NCBI GenBank assembly: GCA_012656075.1
Contig: JAAKBF010000039.1
Coordinates: forward strand, 186,001-250,000
Origin: Phytophthora hibernalis
Lineage: Eukaryota; Oomycota; Peronosporomycetes; Peronosporales; Peronosporaceae
DNA length: 64,000 nt
Direction: 5' to 3'
Shown here: one piece after another, positions 24,461 through 34,768 of the stretch
How the letters are laid out: every line of letters begins with the position of its first letter
Numbering within the stretch: position 1 is the stretch's first letter
The notes under the pieces: model-generated
Seen by the model: only the letters and a program-made list of their open reading frames with translations
What the model was told of the DNA's origin: nothing
Databases searched by the model: none
Program-made: the position numbers and the translations under genes

Positions 24461-25410
24461 TGTGGTGTAGGGAAATCCAGATTTTGGGTAACCCTACACT
24501 AGGGATGCCTAAGCTAGACCAAGTGGATACATCGCACTCAAGAGGATCAAGTGGATACATCGCACTCAACAGGGAACGGACTTAATCAGGAACCGCACTT
24601 AGCCGGACTCAGCGAAGGACGGACTCAGCGATGGACGGGCTCGGCGATAATCGACTCGGCGAAGGTCGACTTGGCGAGAATATGCCTGAAGGGATAAATC
24701 AGGATCTGGGCGAAGAGTCGCCGAGAGGTAGGAAACAGATCGACACCAAGGGACGGAGCTGAGCGAAGAGTCGCAGGGAGATCTGTAACGACTCCATTTC
24801 ATGAGATATTTGTATAGGACCGATAGAAGAACATAGGGAAGAGCCCGAAGGGGCTCTCCGAAGATATAGAGATAACAATCAGAGCAGAATCTTCTAAGTC
24901 CAAGAACAGCGTACATTTTTACGGTAAGTCCCTACGTGGGTTGGTTATGTCTGCCGTCGTTCCCCGAGAGGCATAGCTTGTAGGGGAGCCGTCTGGTAGC
25001 GCCAAGAGATCAAGGTCGGCCTGGGGTGGGCACTGCTCGCTACCAAGCGAAGACAAGCCTCGTCGATTCGACGAGCCGGTGGGTCTGCACAACCCAAGAA
25101 ACCGTAACCTCCTATCTGGGCGTAATCTGCGACTGGTGACCTGTAAAAGCGCTCGCGCGCTGCCGTCCATCCTTTGGTGGAGGGCACAGGGTTTTGCACG
25201 GAGACTGCCCCGCTCAGGCGAGTCTCTGGAGAGTTTGGAGCTTGGTACCCGTCGGGAACAACACTCAACTGAACCCCGGCTGGGGCGAACCGCAAAGGGA
25301 ACCGACAGGAACCCTGCGCAAGCCCAACATCGCCGACCTGACTCGGCGAATTGTTGTGCTGTTGCGTGGAAGCCGAACTAACGACGTTTTCTGTGAATCA
25401 CAACACCACA
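24461..25410 (+). repeat. 3' LTR of element B
   Basis: 950 bp, same ends and same content as the 5' LTR. About seven substitutions and one single-base indel were counted by eye. No strong polypurine tract is seen just before it; the sequence there is only weakly purine-rich. Confidence 0.93.
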
Positions 25411-25730
25411 CTGATGTGAAGGAGCCTGACCAAAATCGACTGGGACCAGACACGATCTGACTGCCAAGGTTGTGACGGGGAAGCAGGGCCTACAAGGCGG
25501 CGGATCGACACGCCGATGCAACGGATTCTGACCAAGATCAACCGGGGCCAGACAGGATCTGACTGCCAAGGTTGTGACGGGGAAGCAGGATCTGCATTGG
25601 TGGAACCCAATCAACGCTGATGCGAAGGAGCCTGACCAAGAGCTGCCGGGGCCAGGCATGAATCTTACTGTCATGATGGTGACGGGGAAGAAGGTCCTGC
25701 AAGGCGGAGGAATCAGGCATTGAGGGCTGT
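25411..25730. repeat. Three imperfect ~100-bp tandem repeats, tail of element A
   Basis: The units share GGAGCCTGACC and a GGTTGTGACGGGGAAGCAGG-like block (near 25467, 25570 and, diverged, 25676). Element B is inserted in the first unit. The repeats belong to the 3' region of the older element A. Confidence 0.7.
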
Positions 25731-25923
25731 GTAGTGGATTCCTGGTGTCAAGCCAGCTTCCACCTCCAGCTTGAAACCCCAGAGTCTGCCAGACTGCGAG
25801 AGACATGGTGCATCCATATCAATCACAGAGTTGTGGTGCCTGACCTGGTGCATCCAGTGTCAGCCCACTTCATGGCGATGTCAAACACCAGTGCTTCTGG
25901 GTTCGATAACAGAACAGGATCTT

Positions 25924-26182
25924 GTTAGCGGCCGCCAGTGATCCTTGTGGGATCACTGGATGTCTTATTTGCTTTCTCTTGCTGTTATCAGCAAGGAGGC
26001 TTCATATCTACATCTTACTGCATTGAGATGGATAGGTAGTGACGACTGCCAACTCCTCTCACTTTTCATTCTGCTAGATACTGCACAAGCACCTACAATA
26101 CACTAGGCTACAAGTTTCCAGCAGGATCGTCACCTGCCCTGCCCTGTGTTTTCAAGTTGGTTCAACCTCCGGAAAACACTAC
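25924..26182 (+). repeat. Possible LTR (TGTTAG...CTACA)
   Basis: The segment begins TGTTAGCGGCCGC, carries a perfect 10-bp hairpin (CCAGTGATCC, TTGT, GGATCACTGG with one extra G) and may end at ...AACACTACA. The look is that of a short LTR, either the 3' LTR of element A or a solo LTR. There is no second copy to confirm it. Confidence 0.3.
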
Positions 26183-26546
26183 AGCAAGTGAGTAATGAAA
26201 GCGGGAGAAGGCATCAAATCACCCATCGTGAAGGTCCTTCAATGGGTTAAGGGTATATCAGGATAGTAGTACTGCTAACGCTCTTTTTCGACTACAGTAA
26301 TATGCGTGAATAAGCAACGGGTGTACAACTTATATCCTGCATTATATAATGCCAGCAACGATGGGCAAGGTACCTTAACATTAGGTTGCTCGTCTTTGTT
26401 CTTTACGCACTCCTATACATACTGTCAACCGATATATATCAGGCGTGCCTATTCACGCAGGCTACTGTACTAACTTGAATAGCTCTACTATTAATAGACT
26501 TCGTTATCATTATCATTTGTAGTTGTAGTGCTATTTGCACTACTAA
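26183..26546. other. Non-coding spacer before the Harbinger element
   Basis: AT-rich sequence with no recognised gene. It ends in the TAA (26544-26546) that is the left target-site copy of the transposon. Confidence 0.4.
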
Positions 26547-26838
26547 GGGCCGTTCTTATCAACGGTAGCGTGGTAGCGTTTTCCCTTTTGGTAGCGCGGT
26601 CTGACATAAATAGTGCTGTTGTAAGGTAGCGTGCGCTACCAGGCGGTCCCGCGAGTGGTTGCACGGTTGCGCACGCTACCACCGGTAGTCCAGTGCTTTC
26701 GAGGTGTTTGATTGGCTAACAAAAAACTTCAACAAAACATAACCTAAATAGACTAACACAAGTTGGCGATGCTCTGAGCTCACAGACCAACTTCCAAGAC
26801 CCAAGGACACCCTCAGCCAGCACCAATCAACTCTCAAG

Positions 26839-28140
26839 ATGGATGGCCGCTCATTATCCGAGTCCAAGGAGGGGGTGCGAGCATTTGGAATGACTGCCCT
26901 GTTGACGTCGGAGCTTCCGACTACTAGTTTGACGTCGATAACTGAAATTTTGTCGTCCCAGCCCCCTCAAGACCCACAACAGTCGTCGGGCGCGTCCAAA
27001 ATACCTGCAAATACGCCTACAATCAGTCGTCAGTCGTTCGAGGGTGTGACTCTATCCGACGTGGTTGTCAAAGATGAAGAATACGAGCACCAAGAGACGA
27101 TATGTACGTGAAAGACGGTTGTTTTCAATCAAGGGCATTTCTGTTGGTGAAATACGGCACGGGGAATTACGTGCAATTTGTAAATCCCTTGCAGTAACTG
27201 GTTATAAGAACAAAAGAAGGCCGTCATGGCAAACTTGATCGCGTTGAAGAAACTCAACGAGGGCGTGCACGACAACTTCTTCAGTCCGCCATCTTAGAAG
27301 CCTAGGATTCCTAACAAGCAAGCGCAATGCCCATTTCGACTCCTCAACATCATTTTTAGCGATACGTTTGCAGAGCGCTTTTCTCGACTCGGTGACTCCG
27401 CTACTCGTCAGGATCTGGACGCTCACGTTTCTAAACAGACTTCATTTTGGCCGGATGTCCGTGCAGCTTTTATTGACGAGAGTGACGAGCATTTCGGCAA
27501 ACTGCAGTTCAGCCATTTTCCCTGGATGAAATGGTCATTGATCCGTCAACGGTTGTGCCGCACGAGTGGAAAAACTGCGACGTATCTACCTTCACACGGC
27601 CAAAGGTTACAAAGTGGCACTTACGCACTTCACGGCATCTGGCAACCACCAACCGGACTTTTATCACTACTGTGGTGGTCAACTGGATGTACTTTACCTA
27701 CATCTACATCTTGCTCATCGCCCTTCCCTCACAGGACACATCCAAGCTGACCTTCCCGACGGTACATTTTTCGACAGCGAGGTTGATGTTCCAGTATCGA
27801 CTGCTGATAAGCCCGACAGAAAATTAAAATCGAATTCTCCGTCCGCAGCTGATGCCATCATAGAATATGTTCACAGCACCACGCGATCGGAAGGTGCAGC
27901 GCAGAGGCTAGTTTTATGAAAAAACGTGACGAGCTCGAAGAGGCCAAGGCGATGCGGGATCAAATGAAAGCAGAACAGGAGATGTCACTGCTTCGCTTTC
28001 AAGAAAGGACGAGAATTTCGGATCGTATCCGTGCGCTGAGTCGTGAGCTACGACAAGAAGACGACCCCGAAGCTATCGCCGACCTTCATTCTGAAATCAA
28101 ACAATTAAAGCACAAGAAAGATTCAATCAATATTATCTAG
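26839..28140 (+). pseudogene. Second protein of the Harbinger element
   Basis: The start at 26839 reads MDGRSLSESKEG. The later blocks lie in changing frames: RLLNIIFSDTFAERFSRLGD near 27340, then VVPHEWKKLRRIYLHTAKG, then LTHFTASGNHQPDFYHYCGG near 27620. A charged coiled-coil end (ELEEAKAMRDQMKAEQ, to 28140) closes it. It occupies the place of the DNA-binding accessory (often Myb-like) protein that PIF/Harbinger transposases need, but a Myb fold is not evident to me. At least two frame changes are present; a small intron after 27107 (GTACGTG) is possible. Confidence 0.65.
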
Positions 28141-28191
28141 GTACAGTCGATTCACTCGACCGATCATGCTTTCTACCAAAGTTCAATATTT

Positions 28192-29422
28192 TTAACGTTT
28201 TATCTTGTTCCTCGAAAGGTTGTAGTGAGGTCTAGCCAAGACAAGATCCTTGATGTGACGTAGTATCCAATCTCGAATGGTGGACACACCAGGACTGTCA
28301 ATGACGACGGTGTCGCTTGGTAAATAACCTTTATCGAGAACTCTTCCAGTAGACAGTGGGTCAACTGCATCCAGCACAATTGCGTCGGGCCTCTCAGACA
28401 CTACGAAATTATGGAGCCTACCAATCGATATTATTACTCTCCGAACGTTAGCAAGCTTGACCTGCAGCGGTCGACGCAGAATTCGCCACTTCGTCGTCAT
28501 CAAGCCAAAAGCCTGCTCAATCTTGATCCTCAATTGACTTACGTAAAAATTATATGCATCATTGTGAGGGTTTTCACGATGGGATCCGGAAAATGGGGTG
28601 ATCAGGTGCTCGCCAGGTATGTATGCGTTGTCACCGATGATATATTTGCCAATTGGCAGCTTCTCCACGAGACCTGCTGCACTCGTTTTACTGAATGCAC
28701 GAGCATCGTTTGCTCCGCCAGGTGCAGAGACACACATGAACGTGAATCTACTCAGGTGATCACATACGGCTTGTACGTTCACCCTAACGGCTTGGTAGTG
28801 TCCAAAAAATAGGACGAAACATTGCCGTTTTCCGTTGTCGAGGAGTTTTAATCCGTACCAACATCCCGTCCACACAACCAATACAGCCATTGAGCCCTCC
28901 GTATGAACTACAAATAGTGAAGTCGGCAGCAGTTCTCGTCAGTTCTGCGTTGGTCTTGAGGAAGTGCATGTTTAACGCCTTGCAGGATAAAACCGCTTTG
29001 ATTGCCAGGTGCAGAACCCGATAAAACGAAGCCACGCTGATCTCGGCAATATCGCGTACACCCAAGTAGCTCCGCCCAACCAGCCATCGAAGTAGACAAT
29101 GCAGCACTATTTCTCGAACAATAGGTTCTACCCCTGAAGGCGTTATCGCCCGAGACTGGTCGACGCAGATATCATTTCAGAGAAGTGACAGTAACTTTTT
29201 GAATGACACGACACTCATTCGGTACGTGCGATAGAACTTGCCCTCCGATTCCAACTGCTGAACACGTTCACCCCACTGCAATCGCTGTCGAAAAACGCGT
29301 TCTCCACGGCTACAGAGTCCTTCGTTCAGTATGACGAAATGCATGACCAACTTCTCTTGCGCATCGTCAGAATCAAACTCTGCATCGTCATCCATATCGT
29401 CGGAATCCCAAACTGTCTCCAT
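28192..29422 (-). pseudogene. Harbinger transposase (DDE superfamily nuclease)
   Basis: The start ATG at 29422 reads METVWDSDDMDDD. The catalytic residues are visible: Asp in GCVDGMLVRIK, Asp in GGANDARAFSKT and Glu in RIKIEQAFGLM, the DDE order of HARBI1-like transposases. An in-frame TGA at 29177-29179 and a one-base shift near 28830 break it. It would cut and re-insert the element in the nucleus together with its partner protein, which is encoded convergently. Confidence 0.9.
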
Positions 29423-29588
29423 GATTTTTGGCTTGTCAGCGTTGTTTGCGTTTGTAAAATGACAATATCTATCGCAACATTTATACACTCTACGGCAGGG
29501 GGCGATAAGAATGAAAAGTTGCGCAGGAGAATTTTGTCATATGTCTGGTAGCGCACGCTACCGCGCAACCGAATGATAAGAACGGCCC

Positions 29589-30195
29589 TAACACTACTAC
29601 CGAAGACCTGGTCGAGAGGAACACCCCGTTAGTAGATACGCCTAAACCTATTAAAACCAGGAAAAGGTAGCATTTTGCCTGCTTCTATTATACCACGAAA
29701 GGGATAATCTTGGAGGGAAACCTGTTATTCCGGCTCAAAACTGATAAACCGAATTTGACAGAAGGGGTAATCGATAAATCAGGTTTTCGGATCGCACCTT
29801 AAACTCTGAAATAAATTTCAGAGAATTAGCGAAAGAAAAGGCGAAAGAAAAAGATCACCCTAAATTTCAGAGAATTAGCGAAAGAAAAGGCGAAAGAAAA
29901 AGATCACCCTGTTATGAGCTACTACAGGTATTAATAGTCATTACTACATGTAGCAGACGTGCCGTACGACCACACCACATAATCAAACAGAATTCGCAAC
30001 CAGAATACGCGCTTGTCGGTACACTGGGATCCCATCCAACGTGGTTTCCTTTTCACCTTCCGTGACGCCACCAGCTGCTTAGTACACGGTACTGTGGTCA
30101 ACAGTGCTCGAAGAGGGCAGTGCTCACTGAACACGAACTGTCAGTTCTCAATTTTGCCTTTACGTGTAAAACACGCACCAGACCACTGCACAAGC
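29589..30195. other. Spacer upstream of the RxLR gene
   Basis: No gene is recognised. It contains a 49-bp tandem duplication (29812-29860 and 29861-29909), A-rich on the plus strand. Confidence 0.5.
29812..29909. repeat. Perfect 49-bp tandem duplication
   Basis: The unit begins TAAATTTCAGAGAATTAGCG and ends AAGATCACCC. The two copies appear identical, so the event is recent. It lies about 290 bp upstream of the effector start. Confidence 0.9.
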
Positions 30196-30540
30196 ATGCA
30201 CCTACCTTTCGTCGGCGTCGCAGCAGCATTCGTTCTTTTCAGTACCGGTAGCGCCGTTTGTGCTGACGCAGCAGGGACTAAGGCCCTTCCAGACTTCCCT
30301 TCCAATCTGAGTCGCAACCTCCGCGTCGAAGAAATCAACGTCAAGCGCGCGGACGTCAACAGTGTCGTAGAGGAAGAAGAGAGAGGACTGAAATCTGCGT
30401 TGGTAAAGGTCTTCTATAAAATTTTCCCCCACGTCAAGCCACCGAAGCAAGAAGGGAAGCACGTCGCGAGTCAAATTCTGCACTCTAGGCCTGCGGGTAA
30501 CGGACAAGTTTTCCTGGTTCATCAAAAATACGGACGCTAA
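30196..30540 (+). CDS. RxLR effector candidate
   Basis: 114 residues. The start at 30196 is chosen because it opens a clean signal peptide (MHLPFVGVAAAFVLFSTGSA, cleavage near residue 23). The RxLR motif is RNLR at residues 40-43, and an acidic EEEER at 59-63 gives the EER part, so spacing and order fit the host-translocation region of Phytophthora effectors. The C-terminal half is short (about 50 residues, basic) and shows no clear WY fold. It should be secreted by the pathogen and act in plant cells; the target is unknown. It sits alone in a repeat-rich stretch next to a transposon, as many such effectors do. Confidence 0.8.
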   Translation: MHLPFVGVAAAFVLFSTGSAVCADAAGTKALPDFPSNLSRNLRVEEINVKRADVNSVVEEEERGLKSALVKVFYKIFPHVKPPKQEGKHVASQILHSRPAGNGQVFLVHQKYGR

Positions 30541-30774
30541 AGCGTTTGACCTTTTTGTCCCGCTAAAATTGTTTTTAATTCATTTTCCCCGACGCATGAC
30601 GTGGCTTTCGTGCACCATTGCATTGGCAATCAGGGATGGCATAAAAATATATTTTTCGAATTTTGGACAAATAAAATATAAATAAAAATATTGGAGTGTT
30701 TGACTGTCGTATTTTAATACAATTATATTATTAATATATAAAATAGGACAATTTGTATCGCCGCAAAACCAACG

Positions 30775-31029
30775 TTGCAGACACCACCGCAATTCGTTTT
30801 GACATGCTTTGGGGAGGGGTATCACAAAAATGGTATTATCTGCGAAGAGAACAATGGCGCGGTGCAATGCAACGAGCTACTTCCCACCATGATGACCGTG
30901 ACGTTGGGCCCTCACCGCGGCTTGCACGAGGCAGTCAATGCAGTGTTGGTGCCAGATATGACAGCAACTTGTTCTTGTAGCCACGTAGCAACAACAGGTC
31001 TATCAATTACGTTTTTAGCCTTCATTTAA
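30775..31029 (+). CDS. Small Cys-containing hypothetical protein
   Basis: An open frame of 84 codons with five Cys and a hydrophobic end (LSITFLAFI). It has no start context that stands out and no recognised family. It may be the remnant of a larger secreted or GPI-anchored protein. Weakly supported. Confidence 0.2.
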   Translation: MQTPPQFVLTCFGEGYHKNGIICEENNGAVQCNELLPTMMTVTLGPHRGLHEAVNAVLVPDMTATCSCSHVATTGLSITFLAFI

Positions 31030-31234
31030 AAACGCTTTCTATTTTTTCCTAAGGTCGATTTGATTCTGTAAAATAATAGTAATAACTTGTTTTTTCAGGT
31101 TATCAGTTTATACAAGTTTGTAAACTACGCATACTCTCCTAAATTACAATTCTCCCAAGTGCGGGCGTTCCCTTCCATTTCATCATTTCTGCTCGAGCAG
31201 CTACGCACGAACCCTCGGAACGAATCATCAGACA

Positions 31235-31643
31235 ATGGCCGAGCCCAAAGACTTCACGCTGGAGGACGTGGCCCCACACAAGACGGCGGAGAACTGCTGG
31301 ATGGTCATCCGCGACGAGGGCATCCGCAAGGTGTACGACGTGACGGCCTTCCTGGACGACCACCCGGGCGGCCCCGAGATCATGGTGGACGTGGCTGGCC
31401 AGGACGCCACGGACGAGTTCGAGGATATCGGCCACTCTAACGACGCGCGCACAGCTCAAGCAGTTCGAGATCGGAAAGATCAAGGGCGACGTCAAGCAGG
31501 AGGCACCCGCCAAGGCCGCGGCCAGTGCTGGGGGCAAGACGTCGGCCAGTGGTCGACAGGATCTCAGCGGTCAGAACGGACCTCTGTACGCCGTGCTGGC
31601 GGCCATGGTGGCCTTCGCCGCACTCTACTTCAAATACCAGTGA
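31235..31643 (+). CDS. CYB5: Cytochrome b5, tail-anchored, frame broken once
   Basis: The N-terminal heme domain starts MAEPKDFTLEDVAPHKTAEN. It has both axial-ligand contexts, HPGG in FLDDHPGGPEI and the second His in EDIGHSNDAR. After that the frame must change (near 31455) to reach QLKQFEIGKIKGDV, an Ala/Lys linker and the C-terminal membrane anchor YAVLAAMVAFAALYF, ending at TGA 31641-31643. Cytochrome b5 passes electrons to ER desaturases and other oxygenases. No intron signal explains the break, so the gene is either damaged or misassembled by one or two bases in a GC-rich spot. Confidence 0.85.
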
Positions 31644-31788
31644 CGCGGCGGACACCACCGGAGGGTGTGGCTCTCAGAGCTGCCGAACGGGATAAACTTT
31701 AGTTACATATAAGGAGGAAGATTTTGGCTTGGAGGCTTGCAGTCTGCTCTATTAGTTATATCGTCATTCAAGCTCGCAATAGTGAAAG

Positions 31789-32756
31789 TTAGGACTGGGC
31801 CCCGGAGTCTGGCGCGCTCTTGGCGGCGTACAGTTTGTTCCACTGCGACTGCGCGTCTCGCTTGTTTTCCTTCTTGATGGCATCTGCACAACAGACGATC
31901 AGTGTAACCCCACGTAACCAGCACAGACAAGCCACGTACGGGACTGCGCGTCGATCCGCAGACCATCGGCGCGTCGCTTCATCTTTCTGTCGAGAGGGAG
32001 ATCTCCTGCATCGCCAACTTGACACCCTGCAGTTTTTTCACGTAGAACGGCAGCTTCTCCAGCACCACGGCTGCATCTTCCAGCTGCTTGTTCGTCTTGA
32101 GTCCGTTGTTCTGCTCCATCAGCATCTTCAGTAAACGCTGCAGCAGTCAAAATCGAGCAATTAGAACGTTCACAGCCGGTTTTCCAAACTCCACGGTGCA
32201 TTTTACCTGCTGACTCTCCTTCAACTCGGCTATCCGGTGGATCGTCGCATCCAGCGAGGGCTGTACAGTCTCCACGAACGCATAACTCATGACCTCAATG
32301 CCATTCACAGACTCATCCGCCTGCCACAGCTGCTCCTGCTTCTCTTCAGACTTCGTTGGAAGCTCTGTGCTCGGATGTTTGATCTCTGGTGTCTTCGTTT
32401 CCTCCTGAACTTTTTCTTCATCTGCTCCTTCTTTCTCCTCCTTCTCTGGAGTCTTCTCCTCCACTTTCAGCTGCAATTCTCCCTCCTCCTCTTCATCGCT
32501 CTCATCATCTTCTCCACCTGCTGGTGGTGCGACAACTGTGGGGACAGCGAAGCGAGGCGCCGCTGGGGACGACTGCGAGCCGAAGCCGTTGAACTGGAAA
32601 CTCATTTCTGCAGACAACAGGCGGCAGATTAGCGTACGAAGTAGCCGTTTGTGCTATTTCAGCACACTTGGTTGTCCTACAGGTACCTTCCTCATCCTCG
32701 TCGTCCTCTTCGCTGTCTTCACCTGCGAGCACACGTCCGCCGTAGATATCCGCCAT
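31789..32756 (-). CDS. SNAPIN: Snapin-like BLOC-1 subunit, four exons
   Basis: Exons 32756-32687, 32607-32207, 32137-31940 and 31883-31789 are joined by GT-AG introns of 79, 69 and 56 nt. The product is about 254 aa. An acidic N-terminus (GEDSEEDDEDEE) and a Glu-rich linker precede a helical domain with TVQPSLDATIHRIAELKESQ, then LPFYVKKLQGVKLAMQEI, then MKRRADGLRIDA, the Snapin/Pallidin pattern. Snapin acts in BLOC-1/BORC complexes in endosome and lysosome positioning. The frame must gain one base near 31980 (between STER and MKRR). The Snapin name rests on motif memory; the exon structure is clear. Confidence 0.65.
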
Positions 32757-32906
32757 GGTCGTCATTTTTTGCGGAGAATTGAATGACCCGTGACAATGGA
32801 TCGGTTTTCCACGAATCAGATCACGTTTTGTTCAGATTATCGACCAATCACAGAGGGTCGTGTCAAATGGCTGCACCAAAAGCGTAGCCATCCGTATTCT
32901 ACAAGA

Positions 32907-33556
32907 TCAACGACGCAGACGCGTCTCCGAGATGACCCGCAGCGAGTCCCGCGCGCGATCCATCCACCGCTCTATCAACCACAACCAGCATCAGCAAAAA
33001 CAAATCATACACCAATTGGCTCTCCACCAGTTCGTCGCACCTGCTTCCTCGGCCACTTGCCGCAGCGTCTGGGCCTCCTCCTCACTCTGGATCTGCAGGC
33101 GTCGCAGCTCCTCCATTTGTTCCCTACACCACCACATCAAGAGTAATCATTAAACCCCACTCCACTGTATCAGTAGCAATAAACCACCACGCACGCCTCC
33201 GTCTTGTCCAGGCCTGGGAGGTCGTCGATCAGTGCGTCAGTCTCCTGCACCATCTTGAGGACGTCGTTGGCCAGCGTCGTGATCTGTCACAGAAGCTCCG
33301 AATTAGATGCTAATTCCTCTGCTAATTCGTCGTCTGCTGCACGCACCGCGTCCTTCGTCTCCTGCTGCTTGGCGTCGGCTCCAGTGGCTGCCGGCAGCAG
33401 TCGAAGCGCGTTGAACATGCTGAGCGCCGTCTTGTCCACGCTCTCCTGCAGCAGCGACACCTTGTCCAACGTCACGACGCCCGCGTCTGCGTCCTCCATA
33501 GCCACGTCCTCGTTCTCGCCCAGCTGCAGCGCCGCCAGCTCCTCCTTCACGTCCAT
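32907..33556 (-). CDS. MED21: Mediator complex subunit 21, four exons
   Basis: Exons 33556-33347, 33283-33195, 33123-33041 and 32971-32907 with introns of 63, 71 and 69 nt give 149 codons including the stop, close to the usual MED21 length (about 144 aa). Key stretches are LDKVSLLQESVDKTALSMFN near the start, then DALIDDLPGLDKTE, the MED21 'DxLIDSLP' signature, then a coiled coil ending DRARDSLRVISETRLRR. MED21 is a middle-module subunit that bridges MED7 and the rest of Mediator in the nucleus. An apparent in-frame TGA at 33287 lies inside intron 1, so the gene is intact. Confidence 0.75.
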
Positions 33557-33840
33557 TTTCGCTATTAGACTACTGCTACAATTTATTTTGTTCTCAGCCA
33601 ATTGCTTGCTAAGCGTAGCCGCTCGTCAATCGTAGAATGGCTACATAAAAGGCATCTTGTCTTCAACATACCACCGCAGATGGCGCCTGGCCCAGGGCAT
33701 GAAGATGTTTGCTTGAGAAGCTGTGCACCATCCACGGGGTGAATTCGATGTACATTCTTCCACAACTGTCAGTTTGCGCTTCCAGCGACATGAAAATGGA
33801 GTTACTTTTGAATTTGCCCTCCACAACAACTCCAGACTTC

Positions 33841-34262
33841 ATACGTCACTTTACGGCCTCAGCGATCTTACTCACCGCCATATTGGTCTGCATTATTTAT
33901 TAAATACCAGTTTTGTGACTGCGTGGTATGGTACTGTCACATTCTACGCCGACGTGGAGTTTAGCAGCGCGACGTGTCCGTGGGGCATCTCCAAGATGGA
34001 GTAGTGTTACAACCTTTCGCGCTGAAAAACCTGCCGACAACCGGAAACTTCAACGGTAAGTCGCGCATTGCCTTCTTCACTGACAACGACTGCAAGGGGA
34101 GAGTCGAGACTGGCCCACGGATGGCTACATCAACGACAAGAAAGGCAACTACCCCAAGGACTTTACGCTGGACGGGATCAACGACGCCGTGTCCTCGTTT
34201 ATCATCTGGCAGCTCAGCAAGACCACGTACGGGAACGAGACGGCTTGTCTGCCGGGAACGAT
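33841..34262 (+). pseudogene. Beta/gamma-crystallin-like secreted protein, copy A (dead)
   Basis: The start codon is ATA where copy B has ATG, the signal-peptide region has a stop and shift, and TAG follows WGISKME just before the CYNLS motif. The first part (TAWYGTVTFYADVEF) and the end (DGINDAVSSFIIWQLSK) match the family. It shares with copy B a missing base before the conserved Trp (near 34105). The upstream sequence also matches copy B, so A and B are a tandem duplication of about 0.93 kb including the promoter region. Confidence 0.75.
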
Positions 34263-34768
34263 CTACCGGGTAGTTGGATGGCGAGTAAAGGAAAGAAACA
34301 CGATTGGAAGTTCGACACAGCTCCGCCAACTCTGGCCATTTTCGCTATCGTGGCTAGTTGTTGTAATCGTGAGATGGCTACAGAAAAGGCAACTTTTGCT
34401 TTGTTTGTTTTGCCGTGCGCTAAATTGCCAGGTTACATGTATTCACGTTGTCACCGCTAACAGCAATGTTCTATCCTAAGGTGGGAGCGATCAGGACAGT
34501 TCAAAGTATTTATTGTTAGTTCACTGGAAAATAATACGTGCACTCGGATTCTTTCAACCTTCGCCGTTGATTGCGCTATGAGAGATCCAGGGCATGAATC
34601 ATGTCTAGCTATCTCGATACGAAGGCGCTTGGTCTAGGAATTATGCGTGCCATCCACGGCCTGTAAAATCGATACAAATTCACCCACAACTGCCTGTTTG
34701 CGCTTCGAACGGCATGAAAATGGCATCACTTTTGAATTTGCGCTCCACGACAACATCCAGTTAACCCC
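34263..34768. other. Intergenic region between copies A and B
   Basis: The last 200 bases before copy B match the sequence before copy A (shared ATCCACGG and TTGCGCTTC blocks), which marks the duplicated promoter region. Nothing else is recognised. Confidence 0.5.

Larger units (their letters stand above)
10759..25410 (+). mobile_element. Complete Ty3/gypsy LTR retrotransposon (element B), 14.65 kb
   Basis: Two direct LTRs (10759-11707 and 24461-25410) begin TGTGGTGT and end ACACCACA. They are flanked by a 4-bp CTGA duplication. Inside, in order, are PBS, Gag, protease, RT-RNase H, second RNase H, integrase with chromodomain, then a long antisense gene. The LTRs differ at about eight positions by eye, so the insertion is young. 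Pol nevertheless carries several stops and frameshifts, so it may have been moved by another element's proteins, or some breaks may be sequence errors. Confidence 0.93.
26547..29588. mobile_element. PIF/Harbinger DNA transposon, 3.04 kb
   Basis: The ends are 14-bp perfect inverted repeats, GGGCCGTTCTTATC at 26547-26560 and its complement at 29575-29588. Imperfect similarity continues for about 20 more bases with repeated GGTAGCG motifs. A 3-bp TAA duplication (26544-26546, 29589-29591) matches the TWA target preference of PIF/Harbinger. It carries two convergent genes, a transposase and a second protein, as this superfamily usually does. Both are broken. Confidence 0.93.

Noticed and set aside
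30013..30195. N-terminal extension of the RxLR gene in the same frame
   Set aside because: It would bury the signal peptide. The start at 30196 opens directly on it.
33287..33289. In-frame TGA in MED21, as if the gene were dead
   Set aside because: It lies inside a 63-nt GT-AG intron (33284-33346). Splicing with two further short introns gives 149 in-frame codons including the stop, the right length for MED21.
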